A stretch of DNA of 64,000 nt from Kitasatospora acidiphila (GTDB lineage: Bacteria > Actinomycetota > Actinomycetes > Streptomycetales > Streptomycetaceae), in assembly GCF_006636205.1 (NCBI RefSeq), contig NZ_VIGB01000003.1, positions 2,294,001 through 2,358,000 on the forward strand, read 5' to 3'. The number at the start of each line of letters is the position of its first letter. Position 1 is the stretch's first letter. This document shows positions 1 to 12,700 of the stretch, one piece after another. The notes under the pieces are model-generated. The model had not been told where the DNA came from and ran no database searches. It worked only from the letters and a program-made list of their open reading frames with translations. A program made the translations under genes and the position numbers.

Positions 1-790
1 CAAGCTGTGCGCGCACCGAGTCGGATCCGTCGCCATGGACGTCGAGCAGGCCGAACGGCGCCGTCGGCTCCGTCACATCACCGAGCAGTTCGGCGAAGTA
101 GCGCTCGTGCTCCGCACGTGGCACGCCCAGCCGGGCCTGCGCCACGAAGTCCCGGAACGGCAGGGGCGCCGGCAGCGTGTCGGCACGGCCGGACATGAAC
201 GCCCGCAGCTCCCCGAGCAGTACGTCCAGCGTGGTGTGGTCCTGCGCCAGGTGGTGGATCCGCAGCATCGCCAGCCGGCGCTCACCCCCCGGCTCGGCGG
301 TGACATGCACGTCCATCAACGGAGCGCTGCTGAGATCCATCCAGGACCTGCCGAGAGCGGTCAACTGCTCGATCGGGTCAGGGCCCTGCGGGTCCAGCAC
401 GACCTGGTGGACCGGCAGCTCCACCCGGCGCGACACCACCTGCACCGGCTCGCGCAGACCCTCCCACACAATCGCCGTGCGGTAGATGTCATGCCGGTCC
501 ACCACCTGCCGCAGCGCATGGAGGAACGCGTCCAACCTCTCCGGCGAGTCGAACTCCAGCACCAGCGGCTGTGCGTACACATCGACCTCGCCACGCTCCC
601 GATCGGCGATCAGGTGGTGGAAGAAGAGTCCTTCCTGCAGCGGGGCCAGCGGGTAGACGTCCTTCAGATTGGCCGCGCCGCCCTCGACCGTCGCCACGAT
701 CCGCTCGACCTCGGCCGGGGCCAGCTCCACCAGCGGCAGCATCTCCGGCGTGATCTCGGTGGTGCCCTCGGGGATCAGGTTCGCCGGGAC
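1..790 (-). other. Module C5 (partial): N-terminal part of a dual E/C domain
   Basis: It begins after the [11 protein letters not shown] linker with [11 protein letters not shown] and FFHHL. The active-site motif [10 protein letters not shown] is intact. The domain continues past base 1. Confidence 0.8.
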
Positions 791-3700
791 CACCACCTGG
801 GCCGACCCGGTCGATTCGGCCAGACCGGCCGGCGTCGGCGACTGGAACATCGCCTTCACCGAGACCGGCACGGCCCGCTCACGCAGCCGCTCCACCAGCC
901 GGATCGCCAGTAGCGAGTGCCCGCCGAGCGCGAAGAAGTCGTCATCGACGCCCACGCTCTCCAGACCCAGTACCTCGGCGAATGCCTGGCAGAGCACCTC
1001 CTCGCGCGCGTTCGCCGGGCCGCGTCCGGAGCCGGCGGCGTACTCGGGCGCCGGCAGGGCCTTGCGGTCCAGCTTGCCGTTCGCGGTCAGCGGGAACTGC
1101 TCAAGACACACCACGGCGGACGGCACCATGTAGTCCGGCAGCCGGGCGCCGACGAACTCCCGAACCGAAGCGGTGAGTTCGCCCATCGGCTCGGCCGCGA
1201 CCACATACGCCACCAGACGCCGATCGCCGGACAGGTCCTCGCGCACCACCACGACCGCCTGAGTCACCTGCGGATGCGCGGCCACTGCGGTCTGGACCTC
1301 GCCGGGTTCGATCCGGAAACCGCGGATCTTCACCTGGTCGTCCGCCCGTCCCAGGTACTCCACCTGGCCGGCGGCGTTCCAGCGCGCCAGGTCGCCGGTC
1401 CGGTACATCCGAGTGCCCGGCTCGAATGGGTTCGCCACGAACCGCTCCGCAGTGAGCGCCGCACGGTCGGCGTAGCCCCGGGCCAGCCCCGCGCCCGCTA
1501 CGTACAGTTCACCGGAAGCGTTCGGCGGCACCGGGGAGAGCCACTGGTCCAGGACGTAGAGACGGGTGTTCCCGATCGGCGCGCCGATCGGGACGACCCC
1601 GCCGGCCAGCGAGTCGTCGGTCAGTCGGGTGGTCGCGACGCCGATCGTGGTCTCGGTCGGCCCGTAGTGGTTGAACACCCCGCAGTCACCCGCAGCCGCC
1701 AGCAACTCCCGCACCAGCGCCGGAGAAGCCGCCTCGCCACCGAGGATCACCGAGGTCGACGGCAGGACCTCCGCAAGGTCACGCCCGGCGGACAGCGCCG
1801 CCAGGTGCGAGGGCACCACCTTCAGGTAGTCGATCGCGTGGTCGGCCAGGTAGGCGGACACCGCCGCCGGATCGGTGGTCGCGTCCTCGTCCAGGATGTG
1901 CAACTGCCCACCGGTGGCGAGGCTCGCGAACACCATGGTGTTGCCGAGGTCGGTGGCCTGCGCCTGCAGCAGCGCGTAGCGGCCGCCGGGCGCGCCCAGG
2001 CCGAGGCGTGCGGCGACCGACGCCACGTAGTTCGTCAGTGAGCCATGGGTGACCATCACGCCCTTGGGCAGGCCGGTCGACCCGGAGGTGTAGATCACGT
2101 ACGCGAGCGCCTCGGCCGCCACGTCGATCGCGCACGGGGTGTCCGGGCACGACTCGATCGCCCCCGCCGTCGCAGGATCGTCGAGGAACAGCACCGGCAG
2201 CCCGTCGACCGGCAGCTCGTCCGTGCTGAGGACCAACCGGGCACCGCTGTCCGCCAGCAGGTGGGCGAGGCGGTCGGCCGGCTGCTTCGGGTCGATCGGC
2301 AGGTAGGCGGCGCCCGCCTTCCAGACGGCGAGGATCGCCGTTATCGTCGCCGTCCCGCGCGGCAGGCAGAGGGCCACCAGCGACCCGGCGCCGATTCCCT
2401 GGTTCAGCAGGTGGTGTGCGAGCCGGTTGGCGCGGGCATCCAGTTCCGCATAGCTGACCCCGGCGCCGTCCGCGACGATCGCCACCGCATCCGGCGTCCG
2501 CGCCACCTGCGCCTCGAACAGGCTCGGCAGCGAGGTGGCCGAGACCTCGGTCGCAGTGTCGTTCCAGGTCACCAGGACCTGCTGGCGCTCGTCCTGGCCG
2601 AGGATCTCCAGGGAGCTCAACCGCTGCGCCGGCTGCTCGGACAGTGACCTCAGCACCCACAGCAGGCGCTCGGTCAGCCGCTCGACCGAGACGGTCTCGA
2701 AGAGGTCCGCCGATGCGACCACCGAACCGCGCAGGCCTGCCGCGTGACCGTCAGCGTCGAAGAGTTCCGCCAGGCTCAGGTTCAGGTCGAACTTGGCCGT
2801 CGCTGCCTCGGTCGTCACGGCCTCGGCCGTGATGCCAGGGAGGTCGAGGACGGCGCCCGTGTTGTTCTGCAGGGTCAGCATCACCTGGAACAACGGGTGG
2901 CGCGCCAACGAGCGGGCCGGGGCCAGCTCCTCCACCAGCTTCTCGAACGGCACGTCCTGGTGCGCGAACGCCGACAGGCTCACCTCACGCACCCGACCCA
3001 GCACCTCGCGGAAGGTGGGGTTGCCCGACAGATCCGTGCGCAGGACCAGGGTGTTGACGAAGAAGCCCACCAGGTCGTCGAGTGCCTCGTCGGTGCGGCC
3101 GGCGTTGGCCGAGCCGATCGGGATGTCGGTGCCGGCGCCCAGGCGGCTGAGGGTCGCCGCGAGGGCGGCCTGCAGCACCATGAACACCGTCACGCCCTCG
3201 GCCCGCGCCAACTCCACCAGCCGCGCGTGCACATCGGCCGGCACCTCGACCGGCACCGCCACACCCGGTAGCTCGCCACCGCGGGACGCGAACGATCGAA
3301 CGGCAGCTCCAGCTCCTCCGGCACACCCGACAGCGCACCACGCCAGTAGTCGATCTGACGGGCCATCAGACTGTCGCGGTCCTGCTCGTCCCCGAGCAGG
3401 TCACGCTGCCACAGCGCATAATCCGCGTACTGCACCGGCAACGGCTCCCACACAGGAGCCCGGCCAGCGCTGCGTGCCGCATACGCGGCCGACACATCCG
3501 CCGCCAGCGGACCCATCGACCAACCATCCCCCGCGATGTGGTGAACCGTCACCACCAAAACCTGCTCGTCGGCACCGACAGTGAACAGCCAAGCCCGGAT
3601 CGGGAGTTCGGTAGCAAGGTCGAAGGCATAACCGGTCGCCTCGGCGATCGCACCGTCCAACCGCTCGGCAGTCACATCGACCCGCCGCACCGCCCAGTCC

Positions 3701-6700
3701 AGCTCACCCGACTCCAGGATCCGCTGGAACGGCTCACCATCAGCCACCGCGAAGACCGTCCGCAGCACCTCGTGCCGGCCGATCACATCCCGCAGCGCCG
3801 CATCCAACGCCCCCCGATCCACCTCACCCGACAGTCGCAGCACCACCGGCAGGTTGTACGTCGCACTCGGCCCCTCCAACTGACCGATGAACCACAACCG
3901 CCGCTGAGCGAACGACAACGGCACCCGCTCCGGCCGCGCCATCGCGGTCACGGCAGTCCGGCCCGTGGCGGCCTCGCCCAGCCGGGCGGCCAACGCGGCC
4001 GGGGTCGGCGCCTCGAACAGCGCCCGGATGGGCAGTTCCACTCCCAGCAGGGTGCGCACCCGGCTCAACACCCGCACGGCGAGCAGGGAGTGGCCGCCGA
4101 GGACGAAGAAGTCGTCATCGACACCGACGCTCTCCAGGCCCAGCACCTCGGCGAAGGCCTGGCAAAGCAGTTCTTCCTGGATGCCGGCGGGCGCTCGGCC
4201 GGCACCGGTGGCGTATTCGGGTGCGGGCAGGGCCTTGCGGTCCAGCTTGGCGTTGGCCGTCAACGGCAACGCCTCCAGGACCACCACCGCCGAGGGCACC
4301 ATGTACGACGGCAACCGACCACCAACGAACTCCCGTACAGACGCGACAAGTTCAGCCGCATCTCCGCCCCCGCCGGCAACAACGTAGGCCACCAGGCGCT
4401 TGTCACCCGGCACATCCTCACGAGCAACCACCGCCGCCTGAACAACCCGCGGATGCGCGGCCACCACCGACTCCACCTCACCCGGCTCCACCCGGAACCC
4501 GCGGATCTTCACCTGCTCATCCGCACGCCCCGCGAACACCAACCGCCCATCCGCCGACCACTTCACCCGGTCACCCGTGCGATACAACCGGCCACCCGCC
4601 ACACCGAACGGGTCCGCCACGAACCGCTCACCCGTCAGACCCGGACGGTTCAGATAACCGCGCGCCAACCCCGCACCCGCCACATACAACTCCCCCGCCA
4701 CACCCACCGGCACCGGAGCCAAGAACTCGTCCAACACGTACACCCGGGTGCCGTCCAACGGCCCACCGATCGGCAGCACCTCACCCAGCGCCTCCGGCGA
4801 ACCCACCTCGTGCTGCGTGGCGCACAACGTCACCTCCGTCGGCCCGTACAGGTGCCGCACCACCACACCTCGGCACACCTCCAGCACCCGGCGCACCGCA
4901 CCCACCGGCACCACGTCACCACCGGTCAACACCTCACGCACACCCGCGAAGCACTGCGGATCCTGCTCCGCGATCACCCGGAACAGACCCGCCGTCACAT
5001 GCACGTGCGACACGGCGTGGTCGACCACTAGCGACCGCAGCACCCCCGCATCCACCGCACCCGTCGGCGCCACCACCACCGTCGCACCCGACAGCAACGC
5101 CACCCACACCTCGTACGAGGAGGCATCGAAGGCGTGCGGGGCCTGGAACAACACCCGATCCCCCGACCCCACACCCCAATGCGAAGCCGACGCCAACTCC
5201 ACCAGATCCCGCTGCGTGGTCACCACACCCTTGGGCACACCCGTCGAACCCGAGGTGTACATCACATACACCGGGCACCCCGGACCCACCCCAGCGCCGG
5301 TCACCTCCACCGACCCGGCCGGCAGATCCCCACCATCGACCACCAGCACCGGCGCTTCCACCGACTCCGGCACCCGCGAGGCAGCATCCCGCGTGGTCAG
5401 CACACACACCGGCGCCGCGTCCTGGAACACGAACCCGATCCGCTCCGACGGATACTCCACATCCACCGGCAGATACGCACCACCCGCCTTCACCACCGCC
5501 AGCAACGCCACCAACAGCTCCACCGAGCGGTCCATCACCACACCGACCAGCGACTCCGCGCCGACCCCGTGATCCCGCAGCACACCCGCCAACGCAGCAG
5601 CCCGCGCATCCAACTCCGCGTACGACAGCTCCACACCACCGGACACCACCGCCACCGCATCCGGCGTCCGCGCCACCTGCGCCGCGAACACCTCCGCCAC
5701 CGACAGCTCCGGAACAGCAACAGCCGTGTCGTTCCAGTCAGTCAGCAGCCGCTCCCGCTCGGCCTCATCCAGCACCCGCACCGCCGACAACCGCGTCTGC
5801 GGCTCAGCGACAACCGTCTCCACCACCCGCAGCAGCCAGCCCGCGAAACGCTCCGCCGTCCCCGCATCGAACAGATCCGCAGCCACGATCAACGAGCCCT
5901 GCAAGCCGGCAGGAGAACCCGCGCCGTCGTAGACCTCGCCAACCGACAGCTCCAGGTCGAACTTGGCCGCGCCCGCCCCCGTCCCGCCGGCCAGCGGGTC
6001 GATCCGCAGACCGGGGAGCTCCAACGCCACCGATGCCGTGTTCTGGACGGTCAGCATGACCTGGAACAGCGGGTGCCGAGCCAGCGACCGGACCGGCGCC
6101 AACTCCTCCACCAGCTTCTCGAACGGCACGTCCTGGTGCGCGAACGCCCCAAGACTGGCCTCCCGCACCCGATCGAGCACCTGAGCCACGGTCGGGTCGC
6201 CGGACAGGTCGGTACGCATCACCAGCGTGTTGACGAAGAACCCGACCAGTTCGTCCAGCGCCTCATCCGTGCGCCCGGCCACCGCCACGCCGACGGGAAT
6301 GTCGTTCCCCGCACCCAAGCGGTTGAGGGTGACCGCGAGGGCGGCCTGGAGCACCATGAACAGGGTCGATCCCTGCTCTCGCGCAACGTCCAGCAGGCGC
6401 CTGTGCAACTCCCCGGGCACCCGCAGCTCGACCCGATGTCCACCGTGGCCGGCCACCGCCGGACGCGGTCGATCGGTCGGCAGCTCCAGTTCGACCGGCG
6501 CCCCGGCCAACGCCTCGCGCCAGTACGCCACCTGCCCGGACAGCACGCTGCTCGGATCCCGCTCATCCCCGAGCAGTTCACGCTGCCACAGCGCGTAGTC
6601 CGCGTACTGCACCGGCAGCGGCTCCCACTCGGGCGCCCGATCGGCCACCCTCGCCTCGTACGCCACCGACAGATCCCGCGCCAACGGCGCCACCGACCAG

Positions 6701-9700
6701 CCGTCCCCGGCGATGTGATGCACCACCACGACCAGCACGTGGTCGACCGGACCCACCGCGAACAGCGTTGCCTGCAAAGGGATCTCGGACGAGAGGTCGA
6801 ACGCGTACGCGCCCGCTGCGGCCACCCGGGCCGGCAGCTCTTCCGAGGCCGCGTCGACAACCGCGAGCTCGAACCCGGCATCCTCGACATCGAGCACGCG
6901 CTGGTACGGCTCGCCGTCAACCGCAGCGAACACCGTGCGGAGAACCTCGTGACGCCCGATGACGTCCCGCAGTGCGGCGCTCAGCGCCGCCCGCTCCACC
7001 TGCCCGGTCAGCCGCACGGCCATCGGGAGGTTGTAGGTCGCGCTCGGACCCTCCAACTGCCCCAGGAACCACAGCCGGTGCTGCGCGAACGACAGCGGCA
7101 CCCGCTCCGGACGCACCATCGGCACCAACGCCACCCGGCCCGCGCCGGCCTCACCCAGCCACGCCGCGACCGCGGCAGGAGTCGGACGCTCGAACAGCGC
7201 CCGCAACGGCAACTCCACGCCCAGCACGACCCGGATCCGGCTCACCAGACGCGTCGCCAGCAGCGAATGACCACCCAGCATGAAGAAGTCGTCCTCAACA
7301 CCGACCGCGGGCAGCCCGAGCACCTCGGCGAACGCCTCGCACAGCATCCGCTCCTGCTCGGTGGCCGGCTCCCGACCCGCACCGGCGGCAGCCGCGAAGT
7401 CCGGCGCCGGCAGCGCACGGCGGTCGAGCTTGCCATTCACCGACAGCGGCAGCGCATCCAGCACCACCACCGCCGACGGAACCATGTAGGACGGCAACCG
7501 CTCACCCACGAACTCCCGCACCAGCACGCCAAGTTCACCAGAGACATCCACGGCCGTCACAACATAGGCCACCAGACGCTTGTCACCCGGCACGTCCTCA
7601 CGCGCCACCACCACAGCCTGAACGACCTGCGGATGCGCGGCAACCGCCGCCTGCACCTCACCCAACTCGATCCGGAAACCACGGACCTTCACCTGCTCAT
7701 CCGCACGCCCCAGATACTCGATCTCACCATCCCGACTCCACCGCACCAAGTCACCCGTGCGATACAACCGCTCCCCCGCCGCACCGAACGGCGACGCCAC
7801 GAAACGCTCCGCCGTCAAACCCGCACGCCCCAGATACCCACGCGCCAACCCCGCACCCGCCAGATACAACTCACCCGCCACACCCGGAATCACCGGCTGC
7901 AACGACCCGTCGAGCACATAAGCGCGCGCATTGGCGATCGGCCGCCCGATCGGCACCGCACCCGCCACCTCACCCTCGGCGAACCACGCCGTCGAGTACA
8001 CCGTCGCCTCGGTCGGACCATAGATGTTCGCCACCCGCACCCCCGGCAGCGCACCACGAATCGCCGACACCGCATCCGCCGTCAACGCCTCACCCGCCAG
8101 CACCACCGTCCTCGGCGCCACCGACAACCCCTCACCCGCCAAGACCTGCGCGAACGCCGACGGCACACCACTGACCAGCGACACACCCCACTCGGTACGC
8201 CCACCATCGGCCAGCGCCAGCAGATCCGGCACCACCTCCACCGAACCACCCGACACCAACGGCCCGAACAACTCGAACACCGACACATCGAAGTTGAACG
8301 ACGTCGACACCAACACCCGCTCGAAGTCGCCACCCCCGAACACACCCGACGCCCACGACAACAACGCCGCCACCGAACGATGCTCGACCACCACACCCTT
8401 CGGCCGACCCGTCGACCCCGACGTGTAGATCACATACGCCGGATGCGCCAAACCCAACGGCGCCAACCGCTCCGCATCCGACAGCACACCAGCCGACAGA
8501 CCCGCCAACGAGGCCACCGTCTCCGGAGCATCCAGCACCACCGACCGCACCGAACCCGGCACCACCGAGACCGTAGCCCCCGACACCAACGCCACCACCG
8601 GCAACGCATCCGCCACCATGAACCCGATCCGCTCCACCGGATACCCCGGATCCACCGGCAGATACGCACCCCCCGCCTTCAACACACCCAACAACGCCAC
8701 CACCGCATCCACACCACGCGGCAGACACACCGCCACCACCGACTCCGGACCAACCCCCTCACCCACCAGCAAACGCGCCAACCGGTTCACCCGCGCATCC
8801 AACTCCGCATACGACACCTCGACACCCTCGAACACCACCGCCACCGCACCCGGCGTCCGCACCACCTGCGCCTCGAACAACCCCGGCAAGGTGGACGGCT
8901 CGACCTCGACCGCCGGTCCGCTGCTCGCGGCCAGGAGCCGCTCGCGCCCTGCGGTGTCCAGTACCTCCACGGCGCTCAGCGGGAGGTCCCGGTTGCTCTC
9001 CAGCGCTGCCACCAGACTGCCCACGACGGTGTGCAGCAGCGTGCACACCATCGACGCGTCGATCTGGGCCATCGCGTCGACCGTCAGCCGGAAGCCGGTC
9101 CCGAGGTCATCGACTGCCACCAGGAGCGGGTAGTTGGTGCGCTCCCGAATGTGCCGCACGGTGATTCCGTCCAGCACGGCACCGTCCGACTGTCCCGGCT
9201 CCTTGGCGGCGCCCTGGGCAGCGGCCTGGTTGTGCCGGTAGTTGAAGAGCGAGGTGAACAGCGGGCTGCCGCCCGTCACCCCGCTGGCCCGCTGCGCCAG
9301 TGCCAGCGGCGCGTGCTCGTGCACCAGCAGCTCGGCCAACTGCCGCCGCACCCCGGACAGAGCCTCGACCACCCCCTGCGAGCCGGCGCTCACCCGCATC
9401 GGCAAGGAGTTGATGAAGGGTCCCTGGACCTGATCGGCGCCGCTGCCGGCGTTCATCCGGCCGAACAGCACCGTGCCGAACACCACATCGTCACGACCGC
9501 TCACCGCACCCAGCACCCGCGCCCATGCCAGGTGGAACACGGTTGCCGGGCTCACCCCGAGCTCGCGGGCCAGGCCCCGCAGCCGCCCGGTCAGTTCCTC
9601 GTCGACGGGCAGCTGGGCGCGCTCCACCGCGGCACCGTCGCTGTGCACGTCCAGCAGGCCGAACGGGGCGGTGGTCTCGGTGACGTCGCCCAGCAGCTCG

Positions 9701-12700
9701 GCGAAGTACCGCTCGTGCTCCTCACGCGGCACGCCGAGGCGGGCCTGGGCGACGAAGTTGCGGAACGGCAGCGCCTCAGGCAGCGCCGCGCCCCGGCCTG
9801 CGAGGAAGGCGCGCACCTCCCGCAGCAGCGCCTCCTGGGTGGTGTGGTCCCGGACCATCTGGTGGATGCGCAGCACGGCCAGCCAGCCGTCGCCATCCGG
9901 TTCGGCGGCGATGTGCATGTCCATCAGCGGGGCGCGGCCGAGCTCCATCCAGGCGCCCGCGACGGCCAGCAGCTGCTCCACCGCGTCCGCGCCGTCCGGG
10001 TCCAGCGCGACTTCCTGGACGGGCAGTTCGGCGTGTCGGGTCACGACCTGGACCGGCTCGCGCAGGCCCTCCCAGACGATCGCCGTGCGGTAGATGTCGT
10101 GCCGGTCCACGATCTGCTGCATCGCGCCGAGGAAGGCGTCGAGCAGCGCACGGGAGTCGAACCCGAGCACGATCGGCAGCACGTAGACATCACGGCCCTC
10201 ACCCGTGGCCATCAGGTGGTGGTAGAAGACCCCTCCTGGAGCGGGGCCAGCGGGTAGACGTCCGCCACATTCGCAGGACCACCGGGCACCTTCGCCACGA
10301 CCAACTCGATCTCGGCCTCGGTCAGCTCCACCAGTGGCAGCATCTCGGGCGTGATCTCCGTGGCGCCGTCCGGGATCGCGTTCGCCGGCACTGCCACCTG
10401 CTCCGGCCCGGTCACCACGGCCAGACTCGCCACGGTCGGGGTCTCGAAGAGCGCCCGGATCGATATCGACACCCCACGCACCCGCAACTTCTCCACCAGC
10501 GACACCGCCAACAGCGAATGCCCGCCCAACGCGAAGAAGTCGTCATCGACCCCGACACTCTCCAGGCCCAGGATCTCGGCGAACGCCTCGCACAGGATCT
10601 CCTCCTGCGCGGTGGCCGGCCCACGACTCGACACCCCGGCCGCCGCCGCGAAGTCGGGGGCCGGCAGCGCCTTGCGGTCCAACTTCCCGTTGCCCGCCAG
10701 CGGCAGGGCATCCAGAACCACGATCGCCGAGGGGACCATGTGCTCCGGCAGGCGCGCGGCCACGAAGGTGCGCACCGCGCCCGCGAGCGTGTCATCCGCA
10801 TCCTCGGGGTCGTCCGCGACCACATAGCCGATCAGGCGACGCTCACCCGGCACATCCTCACGAGCCACCACAGCAGCCTGCGCGATCAGCGGGTGAGCCG
10901 TCAGGACACTGGCCACCTCGCCCGGCTCGATCCGGAAACCACGGATCTTCACCTGCTCGTCGGCACGGCCCAGGAACACGATCTCGCCATCGGCCGTCCA
11001 ACGCGCCCGGTCACCCGTGCGGTACATCCTGGCACCCTGCTCGAACGGGCACGCCACGAACCGCTCCGCGGTCAAGTCAGGACGGCGCACATAGCCGCGC
11101 GCCAGCTGCGCACCCGCCACATACAACTCACCCGCGACACCCACCGGCACCGGGTTGAGCCGCTCATCCAGCACGTAGAAACGGGTGTTGGCCACCGGCG
11201 AACCCACCGGAACCACCCCACCCGGGGTCAGGCGGGTGGTCGCGACACCGATCGTGGTCTCCGTCGGACCGTAATGGTTGAACACCCGCCGCTCACCAGC
11301 CGCGGCCAGCAGCTCATCAACCCACCCGGGCGAGGCGGCCTCACCACCCAGCACCACCGACCGCCCCGGCAGCACCCGCTCCAAACCACCCACCGCACCC
11401 AGCGCCGCCAGATGCGAGGGCACCACCTTCACAAAGTCGATCCCGTGCTCGGCCACATAGTCCGCGACCAGACGCGGATCGGTGACCGCCTCCTCCCCCA
11501 GGACATGCAGCTCACCACCCGACACCAGGCTCGCGAACAGCACCGTGTTCCCCAGATCGGTGGCCTGCGCCTGCAACAGCGCATACCGACCGCCCTCGAA
11601 ACCGACCCGGGCCGGCACCGAGGAGACGTAGTTCGCCAGACCCCCATGCGTGACGGCCACACCCTTCGGACGACCCGTCGAACCGGAGGTGTAGATCACG
11701 TATGCCAGCGCCTGCGGATCCACCGCCACGCCAGGCGAGGTGATCGCCGCACCCGCCAACTGCATCGCCGTCAACGTGCCGTCCACCGCCACCAGACGCA
11801 CCCCGACGGAGGGCAGGTCCTCCAACACCTCATCGGTGGTCAGCACGAGTTGCGCGCGGGAGTCCTTCACCGTGAACGCGACCCGCTCCGCCGGCTGGGA
11901 CACGTCCACCGGCAGATACCCGGCCCCCGCCTTCCACACCGCCAAGATCCCCGCGATCATCTCCACACCACGCGGCAACGCCAACCCCACCACCGACTCC
12001 GGACCAACACCCTGGCTGATCAGATAGTGGGCAAGGCGGTTCGCCCGCGCATCCAACTCCGCATACGACACCGACACGCCATCGGCGACAACCGCCACCG
12101 CCTCCGGCGTCCGCGCCACCTGCGCCTCGAACACCTGCGGAACCATCAACCCGGATCCGGCCGCAGCGGTGTCGTTCCACTCCGACAGCACCCGGCGACG
12201 CTCATCCGCACCCAGCACATCCACCGCGTCGACCCGGGCCTGCGGGTCATCGGCCATCGCCGTCAGCACCCGTGCCAGGGAGCCCGCGATCAGCCGGGCG
12301 ACATCGGCGTCGAACAGGTCTGCCGCCGCAGTCAGCACGCCCCGGATCCCCGCCGGCGCGCCCTGCGCGTCGAAGCTCTCGCCGACCATCAGGTCCAGGT
12401 CGAACTTGGCTCCCGGACGGCCCAGCGGCCAAGCCTCGATCCGCACGCCCGGCAGCTCCATGCCCAAGCCGGTGTTCTGCATGGTCAGGACCGTCTGGAA
12501 GAGCGGCTGGCGGCCCAGCGAGCGCGCCGGGGCCAGCACCTCCACCAGCTTCTCGAACGGGACGTCCTGGTTCTCCAGCCCGTCCAGTGCCACGTCGCGC
12601 ACGCGCTGCAGCAGCTCGTCGAAGGTCGGGTCATCGGACAGGTCCGTGCGGATCACCAAGGTGTTGACGAAGCAGCCGACCAGGTCGTTCAGGATCGGAT

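Noticed and set aside
5134..10257. Very long open frames on the plus strand opposite the NRPS genes (also 21630-26102, 32402-36562 and others)
   Set aside because: They are antisense shadows of GC-biased NRPS codons, with Arg/His/Pro-rich sequence and no domain. The minus strand reads as perfect NRPS motifs throughout.
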